Both the position numbers and the translations under genes were made by a program. The notes below the pieces were generated by a model, which ran no database searches, was not told where the DNA came from, and saw only the letters and a list, made by a program, of their open reading frames with translations. Positions 51,448 to 63,868 of a stretch of DNA of 64,000 nt are shown here, one piece after another. Every line of letters begins with the position of its first letter. Position 1 is the stretch's first letter. The stretch comes from Pectobacterium peruviense (lineage in GTDB: Bacteria; Pseudomonadota; Gammaproteobacteria; Enterobacterales; Enterobacteriaceae), in contig NZ_LXFV01000020.1 in NCBI RefSeq assembly GCF_002847345.1, forward strand, positions 1-64,000, read 5' to 3'.

Positions 51448-52539
51448 TTAACCATGAGCCACATGTGTGGCCCGACTGCCTGCCGCTGCACTGACTTCCG
51501 CCGCAACCCGCTCGGTTGCATCTGGAATCGCCACTGCGCGGGCTTTTTGCGCCATTGTCAGCAATGTCGTGCGATCCCAACCGGACAACACGTCACTGAC
51601 AGCCGCCACACTGAACTGTGGCTGCTCAATAATTTTTGCTGCGCCAGCCTTTTCCAACGGCAGCGCATTCCAGTACTGCTGCCGATCTTTATGCTGAAAC
51701 GGCACAAACAGCGCTGGCAAACCAGCCGCCGCAATTTCACTGACGGTCAGAGCACCAGAACGACATACCACAACGTCCGCCCACGCGTAGGCTGCGGCCA
51801 TATCATCAATAAACTCGGTAATCTTATGCTGCGTCTGCCCAACATCCTGATAAGCCTGCTGAACGGTTGATAACGCCCCTTTACCAACCTGATGCCAAAT
51901 CGTCACACGATCGCCCAACTGTGCTGCCACACTGGGTAGCGTTTGGTTCAGTACTCTTGCGCCCTGACTACCACCAACAACCAGCACCCTCACAGGGCCT
52001 GAGCGATCGGCTAATCGTGTTTCCGGCGCAGGCAGCGCCAACACATCGGTTCTTACCGGATTACCCACGACATCCGCTTTAGGAAACGCGCCCGGAAACG
52101 CCTGCAATACCTTTTTAGCGATATGGGATAACCAGCGATTGGTCAGCCCTGCAATACCATTCTGCTCATGCAGTACGACTGGAATGCCACACAGCCAAGC
52201 AGCCAGACCGCCGGGGCCGGAAACGTAACCGCCCATACCCAGCACCACATCAGGCTGGTAACGGCGCATAATCGCCCGCGCCTGACGCACTGCCTGAAAA
52301 ATACGGATCGGGGCACTTAACTGCGCCCGAATGCCTTTACCGCGCAAGCCAGAAATGCGGATAAAATCAATTTCGATACCGTGCTTAGGCACCAAATCGG
52401 CTTCCATACGATCCGCCGTACCTAACCAGCGAACCTGCCAGCCCTGCGCCATCAGGTGATGCGCAACCGCCAACCCGGGGAAGACATGCCCGCCCGTGCC
52501 ACCAGCCATCACCATCAAACGCTTGCCTTCGCCACTCAT
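51448..52539 (-). CDS. murG: UDP-N-acetylglucosamine--undecaprenyl-PP-MurNAc-pentapeptide transferase
   Basis: Inner-face membrane glycosyltransferase converting lipid I to lipid II. 363 residues; GT-B fold with [17 protein letters not shown] near the N terminus (residues 13-29) and the UDP-GlcNAc site [25 protein letters not shown]. It overlaps ftsW by four bases (ATGA) and is followed by a 62-base gap before murC. Confidence 0.98.
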   Translation of the reverse strand: MSGEGKRLMVMAGGTGGHVFPGLAVAHHLMAQGWQVRWLGTADRMEADLVPKHGIEIDFIRISGLRGKGIRAQLSAPIRIFQAVRQARAIMRRYQPDVVLGMGGYVSGPGGLAAWLCGIPVVLHEQNGIAGLTNRWLSHIAKKVLQAFPGAFPKADVVGNPVRTDVLALPAPETRLADRSGPVRVLVVGGSQGARVLNQTLPSVAAQLGDRVTIWHQVGKGALSTVQQAYQDVGQTQHKITEFIDDMAAAYAWADVVVCRSGALTVSEIAAAGLPALFVPFQHKDRQQYWNALPLEKAGAAKIIEQPQFSVAAVSDVLSGWDRTTLLTMAQKARAVAIPDATERVAAEVSAAAGSRATHVAHG

Positions 52540-53738
52540 CGGGCACCTCTCGTAAACGCCTGCGCTTTCGTCAGACGCGTTTCAAAATCAATGCGTAACA
52601 GCAAAACAATCGCCGTCGACATAATCAGCAAACTGGAACCACCGTAACTGATCAGCGGTAGCGTTAGCCCTTTCGTCGGCAGCATTCCCGCTGCCGCACC
52701 AACGTTTACCAGCGTTTGAAAGCTGAACCAAACGCCGATCGAACACGCTAGAAAGCCCGAAAAGCGCTGATCGATCTCCAGCGCCCGCTTTCCGATAGAC
52801 ATCGCGCGAAAAGCGACGAAGAATATCATTAACAACGCCAAAACCACACCGATATACCCCAGTTCCTCACCTAAAATAGAGAAAATGAAATCGGTATGCG
52901 CCTCCGGCAAATATTCCAGTTTCTGTACTGAATTCCCTAGGCCTTGCCCCCAGAATTCACCACGCCCAAACGCCATCAGAGATTGTGTTAACTGGTAACC
53001 GTCGCCGAACGGATCTTCCCACGGGTTCCAGAAAGACGTCACACGCCGCATACGGTAAGGTTCAGCCACAATCAACAGGCCAACAGCAAACCCGCCGGAA
53101 CCAATGATCGCCAGAAACTGCCACATCTTGGCTCCGGCCAGAAACAACATCGCCAAGGTGGTAATAAACAGCACAACCACCGTACCGAGGTCAGGCTGGG
53201 CCAGTAACAGCACCGCCAACACCACCATCACGCCCATTGGTTTGCAAAAGCCCCAGAAGTTATTTCGAACTTCTTCAACCTTGCGCACCATGTAACTAGA
53301 CAGGTAGCAAAACAGCGCCAGCTTTGACAGTTCCGCAGGCTGGATGCGCAATGGCCCCAGCGAAATCCAGCGGGATGCACCGTTGACTGAGCTTCCCACT
53401 GCAAGTACAACCAGCAACATGACCATGGCAAGCAATAGCAACACTGGGCTGTAGCGCTGCCATATCTCCATTGGGATACGTAGCGTGATTAACGACAAGC
53501 CAAATGCCAAACCCAAATAAATCGCATCGCGCTTCGCAAACAAAAACGGATCACTGGCAAGACGCTGCCCAACAGGCATGGAAGCCGACGTCACCATTAC
53601 AAAACCAATCACAGCCAGACCAAGCGTCAGCCACACCAGCGTTCTATCGTACAGAACGATGCTGAGCGTATCGCTTTCGCGCGTCCCCATAACCCAGCTC
53701 TTGATGCGTTCGATAAACGCCATTCCGAAGAACCGCAT
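52536..53738 (-). CDS. ftsW: SEDS peptidoglycan glycosyltransferase FtsW
   Basis: Ten-segment SEDS protein that polymerises lipid II at the septum with FtsI. 400 residues (E. coli 414), with a shorter cytoplasmic N terminus. Conserved [69 protein letters not shown] and the C-terminal [13 protein letters not shown] are present. One-base overlap with murD and a four-base overlap with murG. Confidence 0.98.
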   Translation of the reverse strand: MRFFGMAFIERIKSWVMGTRESDTLSIVLYDRTLVWLTLGLAVIGFVMVTSASMPVGQRLASDPFLFAKRDAIYLGLAFGLSLITLRIPMEIWQRYSPVLLLLAMVMLLVVLAVGSSVNGASRWISLGPLRIQPAELSKLALFCYLSSYMVRKVEEVRNNFWGFCKPMGVMVVLAVLLLAQPDLGTVVVLFITTLAMLFLAGAKMWQFLAIIGSGGFAVGLLIVAEPYRMRRVTSFWNPWEDPFGDGYQLTQSLMAFGRGEFWGQGLGNSVQKLEYLPEAHTDFIFSILGEELGYIGVVLALLMIFFVAFRAMSIGKRALEIDQRFSGFLACSIGVWFSFQTLVNVGAAAGMLPTKGLTLPLISYGGSSLLIMSTAIVLLLRIDFETRLTKAQAFTRGAR

Positions 53739-55054
53739 TAGCCTAGCTCCTCCGCCAGACGAGCAAATTCATCGCCTCGCTGTTCAAAACTGCGAAACTG
53801 ATCCAGGCTGGCGCAGGCTGGCGACAGCAGCACCATATCGCCGGGCTTTATGCGTTCGGCGATAACGCGCATCGCTTGTTCCATCGTTTCTGTCTGCTCG
53901 GCAATTTCTGGACGCAACGCAGCCAACTGTTGCCCGTCACGACCAAAGCAATACAAGCGAATGCCCTCACCCTGTAAATACGGCACCAGCGGCGAGAAGT
54001 CGGCTGATTTTCCGTCACCGCCTAACAGCAGATGCAAAGTACCTTCTACCGCCAAGCCGCTCAATGCGGCCTCGGTGCTGCCCACATTGGTCGCTTTGGA
54101 ATCATTGATCCACCGCACGCCATTACGCTCAAAGGCCATTTGAAAACGGTGCGGCAACCCGGTAAATGACGTCAACGCCGTCAGCGCAGACGTGCGCGGA
54201 ATCTTCACCGCATCCGCCAGCGCCAGCGCCGCCAATGCGTTCGTATAATTGTGCTGCCCGACAAGCTTGATTTCACGGGTGTTGAGCACCCGTTCACCGT
54301 CCACTCGCAGCCAGGTTTCTCCCTGCTGGCGGTTAAGGTGATAATCGCCAACATCAACACCAAAACTGCGGCAGCGTGCATCCGCACCACGAATCGGCAT
54401 CGTCAGCGCATCGTCAGCATTCACAACACACAAATCTGCGTGTTCATAAATACGCAATTTCGCCGCCCGATATTGCTGTAAACCAAACGGGTAACGGTTA
54501 GTGTGATCTTCCGTCACGTTCAGAATGGTTGCCGCAGCAGCGTGCAGGCTAGTCGTCGTTTCCAGTTGGAAACTCGACAACTCCAGTACATACAGCTGAG
54601 CAGGCTGTTCCAGCAGTTGCAGCGCGGGTAGGCCAATATTGCCACCAACGCCAACCTGCCAGCCTGCGGCAAGCGCCATTTCACCGACCAGCGTCGTCAC
54701 CGTGCTTTTACCGTTAGATCCGGTAATCGCCACAATCGGTGCCTGAGCTTCACGGCAGAACAGTTCGATATCACCAACAATTTCAATGCCAGCGTCGGCG
54801 GCATCACACAGAATCGGCGTCGCCAACGCAACACCGGGGCTGGCGACGATCAAATCGGCGTTCATCAGCCAGTCTTCATTCAGGCTACCGAGATGTCGTT
54901 CTACCTGCTCCGGCAGTTTATCCAGACCCGGCGGACTGATACGGGTATCCACCACGCGCGGTACGACACCACGTGCGAGAAAGAAATCAACACAGGAAAG
55001 CCCGGTCAGACCCAACCCGATAATGACGACTTTTTTACCCTGATAGTCCACCAT
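53738..55054 (-). CDS. murD: UDP-N-acetylmuramoyl-L-alanine--D-glutamate ligase
   Basis: Adds D-Glu to UDP-MurNAc-L-Ala. 438 residues, as in E. coli. N-terminal [22 protein letters not shown]-loop [15 protein letters not shown] and the [16 protein letters not shown] motif. Overlaps ftsW by one base and follows mraY by three bases. Confidence 0.98.
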   Translation of the reverse strand: MVDYQGKKVVIIGLGLTGLSCVDFFLARGVVPRVVDTRISPPGLDKLPEQVERHLGSLNEDWLMNADLIVASPGVALATPILCDAADAGIEIVGDIELFCREAQAPIVAITGSNGKSTVTTLVGEMALAAGWQVGVGGNIGLPALQLLEQPAQLYVLELSSFQLETTTSLHAAAATILNVTEDHTNRYPFGLQQYRAAKLRIYEHADLCVVNADDALTMPIRGADARCRSFGVDVGDYHLNRQQGETWLRVDGERVLNTREIKLVGQHNYTNALAALALADAVKIPRTSALTALTSFTGLPHRFQMAFERNGVRWINDSKATNVGSTEAALSGLAVEGTLHLLLGGDGKSADFSPLVPYLQGEGIRLYCFGRDGQQLAALRPEIAEQTETMEQAMRVIAERIKPGDMVLLSPACASLDQFRSFEQRGDEFARLAEELG

Positions 55055-55057
55055 GTC

Positions 55058-56140
55058 TTATCGTACCTTCAGCGTTGCCAGGCCAATCAGCACCAGCATC
55101 AACGAAATAATCCAGAAGCGCACAATCACGCGCGGTTCCGGCCAGCCCTTAAGTTCATAATGATGATGAATTGGCGCCATGCGGAAAATCCGCTGCCCGC
55201 GCAACTTAAAGGACCCAACCTGCAGAATCACCGACAGCGTTTCGACCACGAACACACCGCCCATAATCACTAACAAAAACTCCTGACGCAGCAGGACCGC
55301 AATCGTCCCCAGCGCGCCGCCCAGCGCCAGAGAACCAACGTCACCCATGAACACCTGCGCCGGATAGGTGTTAAACCACAGGAATCCAAGCCCCGAGCCA
55401 ACAATTGCAGTACAGACGATCACCAACTCACTGGCATGACGGATATACGGGATATGTAGATAGCCGGCAAAATTCATGTTCCCTGTTGCCCATGCCACCA
55501 GCGCAAAACCAGCAGCAACAAACACGGTCGGCATGATTGCCAATCCATCCAAACCATCGGTCAGGTTTACGGCATTACTGGTGCCGACGATCACAAAGTA
55601 GGCTAGCGCAACATAGAGCAGACCCAATTGCGGCATCACATCTTTGAAAAACGGTACAACCAGCTGCGTGGCTGGCGTATCTTTACCGATGGAATACATA
55701 GTGAAAGCCACCACTAACGCAATCACTGACTGCCAGAAATATTTCCAGCGGGCAATCAACCCCTTGGTATCCTTGCGGACCACTTTGCGGTAGTCATCAA
55801 CAAAACCGACCGCGCCATAGCCTGCTAGCACGAGAAGTACGCACCAGACATACGGGTTAGACAGATTCGCCCACATCAAAACAGAAACGATAATGGCCAC
55901 CAGAATCATCACGCCCCCCATCGTAGGGGTTCCACGCTTGCTGAAATGTGATTCTGGCCCTTCGTTACGCACTACTTGCCCAATCTGCAAACGTTGCAGC
56001 CAGGCGATCATATGTGGCCCCATCCATAAGGAAATAACCAATGCGGTCAGCAGGCTGACAATGGCGCGGAACGTCAAATAAGAAAAGACGTTAAAACCGG
56101 TATAAAGTTTGGCCAAATGTTCGGCCAGCCATACTAACAT
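55058..56140 (-). CDS. mraY: Phospho-N-acetylmuramoyl-pentapeptide-transferase
   Basis: Makes lipid I from UDP-MurNAc-pentapeptide and undecaprenyl phosphate. 360 residues, as in E. coli; ten membrane segments. The Mg-binding Asp motifs [27 protein letters not shown] and [12 protein letters not shown], and the [13 protein letters not shown] stretch, are intact. It overlaps murF by seven bases. Confidence 0.98.
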   Translation of the reverse strand: MLVWLAEHLAKLYTGFNVFSYLTFRAIVSLLTALVISLWMGPHMIAWLQRLQIGQVVRNEGPESHFSKRGTPTMGGVMILVAIIVSVLMWANLSNPYVWCVLLVLAGYGAVGFVDDYRKVVRKDTKGLIARWKYFWQSVIALVVAFTMYSIGKDTPATQLVVPFFKDVMPQLGLLYVALAYFVIVGTSNAVNLTDGLDGLAIMPTVFVAAGFALVAWATGNMNFAGYLHIPYIRHASELVIVCTAIVGSGLGFLWFNTYPAQVFMGDVGSLALGGALGTIAVLLRQEFLLVIMGGVFVVETLSVILQVGSFKLRGQRIFRMAPIHHHYELKGWPEPRVIVRFWIISLMLVLIGLATLKVR

Positions 56141-57495
56141 TGAGCATTCTCCTGTAATGCATGTACAACCTGCTCCATCGCAGCACTGCGTGAGCCTTTA
56201 ACCAATACGCTGATGACGTTATGTTCTGACATCAGCACCTTCAAACGTGAAACCAGTGCAGCTTTATCCTGAAAATGCTCACCATTGCCGCTGGCAATGC
56301 CGATCAATTCACTCAAAGTTCCCACACTCAATACGCGATCGATGCCCGCAACACGCGCCGCCTCGCCCACTTGACGATGACACTCAGGAGCATCATCCCC
56401 CAGCTCGCCCATATCGCCGACAACCATCACGCGGTAACCCGGCATCTCTGCCAATACCTGTGCCGCGGCCGTCATCGAGCCCACGTTGGCGTTGTAGCTA
56501 TCATCCAACAGCAGCTTGCCTTCAGACAAAGCAATCGGAAACAGCCGTCCCGGCACCGCCTGAAGCTGGGATAATCCAGATTTAATAGCTTCCAGCGTTG
56601 CTCCGACGGACATTGCCAGCGCAGTCGCTGCCAGTGCATTCGAGATGTTATGACGACCAGGCAAAGGCAGCAGAACCTGAATTTCGCCAAATGGCGTGTG
56701 TAGCGTGAAACGCGTACCTTGCGCTAAAACGGCTACATCGCTGGCAAAGAAATCAATGTCGCCAGCAGCCTGCGGCGAGAAACGCCAGACCGTTTTATGA
56801 TTCAACATGACCTGCCAGTGCGGGAAATCGTTACTGTCTGCATTCACGATCGCTACGCCGTCTACTGGCAAACCAGAAAAAATCTCACCTTTCGCCTGCG
56901 CCACACCAGCCAGTGAACCAAAACCTTCCAGATGCGCGGCAGCCAGATTGTTGACCAGCGCACTTTCCGGCCGCACCAGATCGGTGGTATAGGCAATCTC
57001 ACCAATGTGATTCGCCCCCAGCTCAATCACCGCAAACTGGTGTTCCGCGGTCAAACGCAGCAGCGTTAACGGCACACCGATGTCGTTATTGAAGTTACCC
57101 GCGGTATACAGCACGGAACCGCACTGACGCAGAATCGCCGCCACCATCTCTTTAACCGAGGTTTTACCGGATGAGCCTGTCAAGGCAACAACACGCGCCG
57201 TTGACTGCTGGCGTACCCAGGCCGCTAATTGGCCCAGCGCCAAACGCGTATCGTTCACCAGCAATTGAGGCACATCAGTAGGTAAGCGCTTACTGACTAA
57301 AAGAGCCGCCGCACCGCCTTTCACCGCATCAGCAGCGTAATCGTGTGCATCAAATTTTTCGCCTTTTAGCGCGACAAATAAGCAACCAGACGACAGCTTG
57401 CGCGTATCGGTTGAAACATCTTCAATATCAATGTTTTCGCCAATCAACTGCGCATTCAGCACCGTGGCAAGCTGCTGCAAGGAAACGCGAATCAT
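56134..57495 (-). CDS. murF: UDP-MurNAc-tripeptide--D-alanyl-D-alanine ligase
   Basis: Adds D-Ala-D-Ala to complete the pentapeptide. 453 residues (E. coli 452). P-loop [18 protein letters not shown] and the [10 protein letters not shown] and [13 protein letters not shown] motifs. Four-base overlap with murE and seven-base overlap with mraY. Confidence 0.98.
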   Translation of the reverse strand: MIRVSLQQLATVLNAQLIGENIDIEDVSTDTRKLSSGCLFVALKGEKFDAHDYAADAVKGGAAALLVSKRLPTDVPQLLVNDTRLALGQLAAWVRQQSTARVVALTGSSGKTSVKEMVAAILRQCGSVLYTAGNFNNDIGVPLTLLRLTAEHQFAVIELGANHIGEIAYTTDLVRPESALVNNLAAAHLEGFGSLAGVAQAKGEIFSGLPVDGVAIVNADSNDFPHWQVMLNHKTVWRFSPQAAGDIDFFASDVAVLAQGTRFTLHTPFGEIQVLLPLPGRHNISNALAATALAMSVGATLEAIKSGLSQLQAVPGRLFPIALSEGKLLLDDSYNANVGSMTAAAQVLAEMPGYRVMVVGDMGELGDDAPECHRQVGEAARVAGIDRVLSVGTLSELIGIASGNGEHFQDKAALVSRLKVLMSEHNVISVLVKGSRSAAMEQVVHALQENAQC

Positions 57496-58979
57496 GCAAT
57501 CACCCCCAGCAGACGGGCAACGGTGATGCGATCGGAATAATCAAAACGTTGATTACCAACGAGTTGATAATCTTCGTGTCCTTTGCCCGCCACCAGCACC
57601 ACGTCATTTTCCTGAGCCTGCATGATGGCACTGGTGACCGCTTCAGCACGCCCGTGAATCACCTGAACTCGTCCAGCATCCAGCAATCCGGAGAGAATAT
57701 CGGCAACGATGGCCTGAGGCTCTTCACTACGTGGGTTATCATCCGTCACCACAACGCGATCGGCCAGTTGTTCTGCGATGCCGCCCATAAGTGGGCGCTT
57801 ACCTTTATCACGATCGCCGCCGCAGCCAAACACGCACCAGAGTTTCCCCAGACAGTGCAAACGTGCGGCTTCAAGCGCTTTTTCCAGTGCATCAGGCGTG
57901 TGAGCATAATCAACAACGACCGTTGGCTTTCCTTCAGCATGGAAAACTTCCATACGGCCACATACGGGTTGCAGTTGAGATCCGGCGATGACCAATTTAT
58001 CGAGCGGATAGCCAAGAGACAGCAGCGTTGACAGCGCCAGCAGCATGTTACTGACGTTAAACGCGCCCATCAGGCGGCTTTCAATTTCGCCATTTCCCCA
58101 GCTTGAATCAAATGCAATCGTGGCGCCGTTGTCGTGATAATCAATCTGTGTCGCTTTCAGCCAGCGCCCACGGCAGCCGGGGACCAAATTGTTTTCCATC
58201 GTCACAGCAACTGCGTCCGGGAGCTTCGCCAACCAACGCAGCCCGACCTCATCATCAGCGTTGATAATCATCTGCCCCACGCGATACTCGGCAAACAGCG
58301 CCCATTTGGCCGCTTCATAGCTTTCCATATCGCCGTGGTAATCAAGATGGTCGCGGCTCAGATTGGTGAACACCGCCGCGGCAAATGGCAACGCAGCCAC
58401 GCGGTTTTGTACCAGACCGTGGGAAGACACTTCCATTGCGGCAAATGTCGCGCCTTGTTCTACCAGTTGGCTTAACACCTGCTGAATATCGACAGCGGAA
58501 CCTGTCGTATTCTCTGTCGGAATCGCACGACCCAATAGGCCATTACCGACAGTGCCCATCACTGCACTCGTTTCGCCTAATGCTTGGCTCCACTGCGCAA
58601 GAAGCTGAGTCGTTGTCGTTTTCCCGTTGGTGCCCGTTACCCCAATCAGCTGTAACTTTTCCGCAGGCTGCTGATAAAAACGGCCCGCCAACGCGGAAAG
58701 TCGCTGGTTCAGATTACTGAGATACACCACTGGCACACCGTGCATTTCGCGAACAGTGCCATCAGCAGCCTCACCTTCTGCTTCGGCAACAATCGCTGCT
58801 ACGCCTTGCGCAATTGCCTGCGGAATATAGCGCCGTCCATCTGCTTTGTGCCCGACAATCGCGACAAACAGATCCCCGGCAGCCGCAACGCGGCTGTCTA
58901 ATGTCATTTCCCGCAGCGCGCGCGCCGGAGTGTCTTGCACCCACGGCGCAAGTAAATCGCGCAAATTACGATCTGCCAC
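57492..58979 (-). CDS. murE: UDP-MurNAc-L-Ala-D-Glu--meso-diaminopimelate ligase
   Basis: Adds the third residue of the stem. 495 residues, as in E. coli. P-loop [14 protein letters not shown]; the DNPRSEEP motif in [11 protein letters not shown] predicts specificity for meso-diaminopimelate, as expected in a Gram-negative organism. The start lies 14 bases inside the end of ftsI. Confidence 0.98.
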   Translation of the reverse strand: MADRNLRDLLAPWVQDTPARALREMTLDSRVAAAGDLFVAIVGHKADGRRYIPQAIAQGVAAIVAEAEGEAADGTVREMHGVPVVYLSNLNQRLSALAGRFYQQPAEKLQLIGVTGTNGKTTTTQLLAQWSQALGETSAVMGTVGNGLLGRAIPTENTTGSAVDIQQVLSQLVEQGATFAAMEVSSHGLVQNRVAALPFAAAVFTNLSRDHLDYHGDMESYEAAKWALFAEYRVGQMIINADDEVGLRWLAKLPDAVAVTMENNLVPGCRGRWLKATQIDYHDNGATIAFDSSWGNGEIESRLMGAFNVSNMLLALSTLLSLGYPLDKLVIAGSQLQPVCGRMEVFHAEGKPTVVVDYAHTPDALEKALEAARLHCLGKLWCVFGCGGDRDKGKRPLMGGIAEQLADRVVVTDDNPRSEEPQAIVADILSGLLDAGRVQVIHGRAEAVTSAIMQAQENDVVLVAGKGHEDYQLVGNQRFDYSDRITVARLLGVIA

Positions 58980-60729
58980 CTGATCCCTCTTCTCTATTAA
59001 TTACAAACTCGTTTTTGTCGCCCGTCGGCAACGCATCCGGTTCGATATTCATCGTACGCAGAACGCCGCCCATGATGGCGCCAAAGATTGGCGCAGAAAC
59101 CGCGCCGCCGTAATACTTCCCTGCCTGCGGATCGTTGATCACGACAACCAGAGCAAAACGCGGGTTGCTGGCTGGAGCCACACCCGCCGTGTAGGCAATG
59201 TATTTGTTGATGTACTTGCCATCCGGTCCAACTTTCTTGGCTGTACCGGTTTTAATCGCGATCCGGTAACCTTTGATGGCCGCTTTAGTACCGCCGCCGC
59301 CGGGTAACGCAACGCTTTCCATCATGTGCACCACGGAACGCACAAGCGCTTCAGGGAAGACACGCTCGCCAGGAACAGGTGGATCAACTCGAGTAATCGA
59401 CAGCGGACGGTAAATACCGAAACTGCCGATCGTGGCGTAGACTCGCGCTAACTGTAACGGTGTTACCATCAGCCCGTAGCCGAAAGAGAAGGTGGCCCTC
59501 TCTATGTCAGACCACCGTTGTTTTTGAGGGTATAAGCCACTGCTTTCTCCGACCAGCCCCAAATTGGTCGCTTTTCCTAATCCAAAGCGCGCGTAAGTAT
59601 CTACAAGCGCAGAGGAAGGCATCGCTAACGCCAGCTTAGACACGCCAACGTTACTCGATTTCTGAAGCACACCCGTCAGCGTCAATTCGCTGTAACGCGC
59701 CACATCTTTGATCTCATGACCATTGACGTAATACGGTAGGGTGCTAAGTACACTGTTTTCTTTCACCACTCCGCGCTGCAGCGCCGTCATCACCACCATC
59801 GGTTTAACGGTAGAGCCGGGCTCGAAAATGTCGGTAATTGCGCGGTTACGCATAATGTCTTGCGGCGTACCCGACAGATTGTTCGGGTTATAAGACGGGC
59901 TATTCGCCATTGCCAGCACTTCGCCAGTGTTAACATCAACCAGTACGGCCGTTCCTGACTCAGCTTTGTTAAAGGCAACAGCGTTATTGAGTTCGCGGTA
60001 AACCAGCGCCTGCAAACGCTCATCAATACTGAGCGCCAGATTGTGTGCAGCCTGGCTGTCAACGGAAGAGATATCTTCAATCACGCGGCCAAACCGGTCT
60101 TTACGCACGGTTCGTTCGCCGGGTTGCCCAGTCAGCCAGCGATCAAAGCTTTTCTCTACGCCTTCAATGCCTTGCCCATCAATGTTGGTGAAACCGATAA
60201 GGTGAGAGGTCACTTGTCCAGAAGGATAATATCGGCGAGACTCCTGCCGCAAATTAATGCCCGGCAATTTCAGCTTATGGATGTATTCGCCAATAGCCGG
60301 GTTCACCTGACGCGCCAGATAAACAAAGCGCCCTTTAGGGTTAGCATTGATCTTGGTTGACAGCTGATCTAACGGGATATCAAGCGCATCGGAAAGTGCT
60401 TTCCAGCGTGTATCTAGCGTAATGCCACCACGTTCGTTGACTTCTTTCGGATCGGCCCAGACGGCATTCACCGGCACGCTGACGGCCAAAGGTCGTCCGG
60501 CGCGATCGCTTATCATGCCGCGCGCCGTTGGCACTTCCTGCACACGCAGAGAACGCATATCCCCTTCGCGCACCAGTTTGTCTGGGTTGATGACCTGAAG
60601 ATAAGCCGCGCGAGCCATTAAGCCAGCCATCGCAAGCAGGATACAGCCGCAAAGTAACGCAAAACGCCAGCTAACAAAGCTGGCTTGATCTTCTTGGCGC
60701 TTTAACTTTCCTGTACGGGCTGCTTTCAT
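58966..60729 (-). CDS. ftsI: Septal peptidoglycan transpeptidase FtsI (PBP3)
   Basis: Class B penicillin-binding protein cross-linking septal peptidoglycan with FtsW. 587 residues (E. coli 588): membrane segment near 23-42, non-catalytic pedestal domain, then the transpeptidase with SxxK in [10 protein letters not shown], SxN in KSSNVGV and KTGT in [12 protein letters not shown]. The C-terminal tail, which is processed by Prc in E. coli, is present. 23 bases after ftsL. Confidence 0.98.
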   Translation of the reverse strand: MKAARTGKLKRQEDQASFVSWRFALLCGCILLAMAGLMARAAYLQVINPDKLVREGDMRSLRVQEVPTARGMISDRAGRPLAVSVPVNAVWADPKEVNERGGITLDTRWKALSDALDIPLDQLSTKINANPKGRFVYLARQVNPAIGEYIHKLKLPGINLRQESRRYYPSGQVTSHLIGFTNIDGQGIEGVEKSFDRWLTGQPGERTVRKDRFGRVIEDISSVDSQAAHNLALSIDERLQALVYRELNNAVAFNKAESGTAVLVDVNTGEVLAMANSPSYNPNNLSGTPQDIMRNRAITDIFEPGSTVKPMVVMTALQRGVVKENSVLSTLPYYVNGHEIKDVARYSELTLTGVLQKSSNVGVSKLALAMPSSALVDTYARFGLGKATNLGLVGESSGLYPQKQRWSDIERATFSFGYGLMVTPLQLARVYATIGSFGIYRPLSITRVDPPVPGERVFPEALVRSVVHMMESVALPGGGGTKAAIKGYRIAIKTGTAKKVGPDGKYINKYIAYTAGVAPASNPRFALVVVINDPQAGKYYGGAVSAPIFGAIMGGVLRTMNIEPDALPTGDKNEFVINREEGSGGRS

Positions 60730-60752
60730 GCTTAGCTGGTTGCCTATTTAGT

Positions 60753-61073
60753 TCATTGCTTAACCACAATATTTTCCTGTGACGGATCAACATGCCCCAT
60801 TTGCAGTTTTTCCGTCGCGATCCGCTCTACGCGGCTGTGATCCCCTAACGAGTTTTCCTCTAGGATCAGATTTCGCCATTCAATATCCAACGCATCACGC
60901 TCCAGCAGAAGCTGTTCGCGTTCTGCTGTCAGCAAACGCGTGCGGTGCGCCGTCGTTACCACAAAGACCGCAGAAACCAGCACAGCAACCATCAGCAACA
61001 CCGGGAGCTTTGCATTACGCAGCAAATCCTCACCGATGACGCCAACCAGAGTATGCCGCTCGTTACCTATCAT
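60753..61073 (-). CDS. ftsL: Cell division protein FtsL
   Basis: Small bitopic protein of 106 residues (E. coli 121), forming a coiled coil with FtsB and activating FtsW-FtsI. Membrane segment near 23-43 ([20 protein letters not shown]), then a leucine-zipper periplasmic part with [14 protein letters not shown]-like heptads. The start overlaps the rsmH stop by four bases. The N terminus is shorter than in E. coli; a further upstream start would lie within rsmH. Confidence 0.95.
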   Translation of the reverse strand: MIGNERHTLVGVIGEDLLRNAKLPVLLMVAVLVSAVFVVTTAHRTRLLTAEREQLLLERDALDIEWRNLILEENSLGDHSRVERIATEKLQMGHVDPSQENIVVKQ

Positions 61074-62014
61074 GCAGGCAATCTCTCAGCGAACCGCAGC
61101 ACGGAACTGCGCGCGCGTGGGTTTTCTGCCACTTCCTCTTCCGAAGGCATCAGTTTCTTTCCAACAGGTTTTAACGTCTGCCCGCCCTGGCTGCGCAACT
61201 GCTCTTCCGTTAACGGCAAGCCAGCTGGCACCTGTGGCCCACGGCTTTGATGCCGAATAAACCGTTTTACAATCCGATCTTCTAACGAGTGGAAACTGAT
61301 CACCGACAGGCGCCCCTGCGGAGCCAGTACGCTCAGTGCGCCTTCTAACGCACGCTCGATCTCTTCTAATTCGCTATTGATATAAATGCGAATTGCCTGA
61401 AAACTGCGCGTTGCCGGATGCTTATGTTTTTCCCGAATCGGACTGGCGGCAGCGATCAACGAGGCCAGCTCTTTTGTCCGCGTCATCGGCTCAGTACGAT
61501 TACGTTCTACAATCGCGCGGGCAATTCGCTTGGCAAAGCGCTCTTCACCGAACGTTTTCAAGACCCAGACAATGTCGTCAGCTTCCGCTTTCATCAACCA
61601 TTCAGCAGCGGACGAACCCCGTGTCGGATCCATACGCATATCCAGCGGGCCATCACGCATAAATGAGAACCCACGCTCAGGGTCATCAAGCTGCGGGGAG
61701 GAAACGCCAAGATCGAGCAGAACGCCATCGATTTGCCCAGTAAGCCCGAGTTCCGCGACATAATCCGCCATGGCGGAAAACGGCCCGTGAATAATAGAGA
61801 AACGTGAATCGTCAATCGCCTTGGCGGCTTCAATGGCTTGAGGATCGCGATCGATAGCTAACAGACGCCCTTCCGGCCCCAGTTGGGAAAGAATCAGACG
61901 AGAGTGACCACCGCGGCCAAATGTGCCGTCGATGTATATGCCGCCGCTGCGAATGTTCAGGCCATTTACTGCCTCATCCAACAGGACGGTGGTATGTTTA
62001 TAATTTTCCAGCAT
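61070..62014 (-). CDS. rsmH: 16S rRNA m4C1402 methyltransferase RsmH
   Basis: SAM-dependent N4-methylation of C1402 in the ribosomal P site. 314 residues (E. coli 313). Starts [20 protein letters not shown]; the SAM-binding [13 protein letters not shown] and [20 protein letters not shown] are characteristic, and the C terminus [15 protein letters not shown] matches. Two bases after mraZ and overlapping ftsL by four bases. Confidence 0.98.
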   Translation of the reverse strand: MLENYKHTTVLLDEAVNGLNIRSGGIYIDGTFGRGGHSRLILSQLGPEGRLLAIDRDPQAIEAAKAIDDSRFSIIHGPFSAMADYVAELGLTGQIDGVLLDLGVSSPQLDDPERGFSFMRDGPLDMRMDPTRGSSAAEWLMKAEADDIVWVLKTFGEERFAKRIARAIVERNRTEPMTRTKELASLIAAASPIREKHKHPATRSFQAIRIYINSELEEIERALEGALSVLAPQGRLSVISFHSLEDRIVKRFIRHQSRGPQVPAGLPLTEEQLRSQGGQTLKPVGKKLMPSEEEVAENPRARSSVLRFAERLPA

Positions 62015-62016
62015 GA

Positions 62017-62475
62017 CTATAGCGATAGGTCCTGCAACCGCCCAGATAAGGGTTCCTGAGTCGATTGTTCAGCGTCAATATCATCCTTGACCTGTTGATA
62101 CCAAGTCTGTTCATCCCACAGTTCAAACTTGTTGAACTGTCCGACTAGCATCACTTCTTTTTTAAGGTCCGCATGCTGCCTTAGCGTATTCGCAATCAAC
62201 AAACGTCCTGCACTATCCATTTGGCACTCGCTGGCATGCCCCAACAACAAACGCTGAACGCGACGTTCAGCGGGGTTCATGCTCGACAAACGAGACAGCT
62301 TTTGTTCAATAATTTCCCATTCAGGTAGGGGATAAAGCAGTAGGCATGGCTGATGCAGGTCAATGGTGCAAACCATTTGACCTTGCGATTCCCCGTTCAG
62401 CATTTCCCGGTATCGGGTAGGCACGGCAAGGCGCCCTTTACTGTCGAGGTTAACCAGCGTAGCCCCACGAAACAT
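62017..62475 (-). CDS. mraZ: Transcriptional regulator MraZ
   Basis: First gene of the dcw cluster. 152 residues, as in E. coli. MraZ forms a ring with two AbrB-like DNA-binding halves; the two DXXXR-type motifs are in [17 protein letters not shown] and [17 protein letters not shown]. It represses its own promoter and the downstream genes by binding the tandem GTGGG repeats seen just upstream of its start. Confidence 0.98.
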   Translation of the reverse strand: MFRGATLVNLDSKGRLAVPTRYREMLNGESQGQMVCTIDLHQPCLLLYPLPEWEIIEQKLSRLSSMNPAERRVQRLLLGHASECQMDSAGRLLIANTLRQHADLKKEVMLVGQFNKFELWDEQTWYQQVKDDIDAEQSTQEPLSGRLQDLSL

Positions 62476-62503
62476 ACCTGAGTTACCCCTCCATAACCTT
62501 TTT

Positions 62504-62529
62504 CACCACTTTACCCCACAAAATCCCAC
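62504..62529 (-). promoter_or_regulatory. MraZ operator (three repeats)
   Basis: On the minus strand GTGGGA, GTGGGG and GTGGTG occur with an exact 10-base period (62524-62529, 62514-62519, 62504-62509), matching the known MraZ-binding direct repeats. They lie just downstream of the expected transcription start. Confidence 0.88.
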
Positions 62530-62536
62530 CTTTAAG

Positions 62537-62566
62537 AGTGTACGGAGGGTATGAAAACCTTGTCAA
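62537..62566 (-). promoter_or_regulatory. dcw cluster promoter Pmra
   Basis: On the minus strand TTGACA (62561-62566), an 18-base spacer and TACACT (62537-62542) make a sigma-70 promoter that resembles E. coli Pmra in both boxes. Transcription should start near 62530, next to the MraZ repeats. Confidence 0.85.
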
Positions 62567-63364
62567 GCCAGAGCGGACGCGCTTTGGGATTATTCCTGAA
62601 TGAATTGGGGCAGATATAGAGGTAAAAGGAATAAGGAGTCAGAATTAACAAAGATTAACGTCATGATAATTTAAGAGAAATTTATAGCGAAACGGGATCA
62701 TTGCAAACATATAGCGACCAACTCCGGTATCTCGATTATTTTTATTGTCACAAGCTGATACTAAAGATGAGAGCTTTCAGAATAGTCTCATTCGGCCGAA
62801 CACCTTGAATACCAAGGCCTGAGTGAGCACGCAGAATCATACCGTAGCTGTTAACATTTGCTCAATGTCACATTTTTAACATCAACATCGTTAATTTTAT
62901 CTTAACCAGCCAATTTACTTTGCGTTAAGTACTCTCACCGACGAATCCGGCTTTCTGAAAAGAAAAGCAGATTCAGGAAACATGCCGAATAAATTGTACA
63001 TCCCACCTTTCCAGAGAAACCTCAAAAAGGGATATCAGAAGCAGCCCTGTTTTATCGGTCATTTCCTCACTTCCTTTAATGCTTAAACACAATTAAATCC
63101 TCGCAGAAACGCCGCTCGCCCTAAAAAATACAAGTCATTGTTTTTAAAAATTTTAAATTCATTGCCGCGATAAAAAAACGAGAAATTTGTCGGATAGAAA
63201 TAAAGTAGCGGGAAAGTATAAAAAACACTCAAAAATAAATATTTTTACCTAGTATTAAGCCAATCATTCAGTGATGTAAACTACGCAAATAAGATAAGGC
63301 ATGACAAAAAACCACACAAACCAACCTAACCAGTTTATCCGCCCTAATAATGGAGCACCTAGGT

Positions 63365-63802
63365 ATGTTTTCCCCTACGTCACGATTGCGAAGCGCCACC
63401 GCTGATACCTTTGCACTCGTTGTCTACTGTTTCATCATCGGCATGGCGATTGAAATCATGCTTTCCGGGATGAGCTTTGAGCAATCACTGTCTTCGCGCC
63501 TGCTATCTATCCCCGTCAATATTGCGATTGCCTGGCCATACGGGATTTATCGCGATCGCGTATTGAATATGGCCAAACGCCACGGTGGTGACCATTTCCT
63601 GATACGCAGCGTTGCCGATCTGTTTGCGTATGTCAGTTTTCAATCCCCTGTTTATGCGGCGATTCTCTGGGCTATCGGGGCAAATCCGGCACAAATTCTG
63701 ACCGCGGTCACTAGCAACCTGGTGATATCAATGGTGATGGGCGTAACGTATGGTTATTTTCTGGAATATTGCCGTCGGCTATTCCGAGTCGCATTGCCAT
63801 AA
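63365..63802 (+). CDS. alaE: L-alanine exporter AlaE
   Basis: Inner-membrane exporter of L-alanine. 145 residues (E. coli 149) from the ATG at 63365 (GGAG upstream; an in-frame ATG at 63350 is less likely). The start [52 protein letters not shown] and the end [14 protein letters not shown] follow E. coli AlaE. Four membrane segments. In E. coli alaE lies far from cra; here it sits between cra and mraZ, convergent with cra. Confidence 0.95.
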   Translation: MFSPTSRLRSATADTFALVVYCFIIGMAIEIMLSGMSFEQSLSSRLLSIPVNIAIAWPYGIYRDRVLNMAKRHGGDHFLIRSVADLFAYVSFQSPVYAAILWAIGANPAQILTAVTSNLVISMVMGVTYGYFLEYCRRLFRVALP

Positions 63803-63830
63803 AATGAATTGAGATCGGATAAAGAAGAGA

Positions 63831-63850
63831 CGCCATAGCAATCTATGGCG
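63831..63850. terminator. Terminator between alaE and cra
   Basis: CGCCATAG pairs with CTATGGCG (loop of 4). On the minus strand it is followed by TCTCTTCTTT, fitting the end of cra; on the plus strand it comes 28 bases after alaE and is followed by CAAAAATG, so it may serve both. Confidence 0.65.
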
Positions 63851-63868
63851 CAAAAATGCAGATAGAGG

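Larger units (their letters stand above)
62476..63364. other. mraZ / alaE intergenic region
   Basis: 889 bases between divergent genes. Besides Pmra and the MraZ operator at one end, the DNA is AT-rich (especially 63110-63260) and shows only minor repeats (CCTTG/CAAGG near 62801-62817). I found no ORF with a ribosome binding site and no hairpin-plus-T-run. A small RNA or the alaE promoter with an Lrp site could be present but is not supported by anything I can name. Confidence 0.5.
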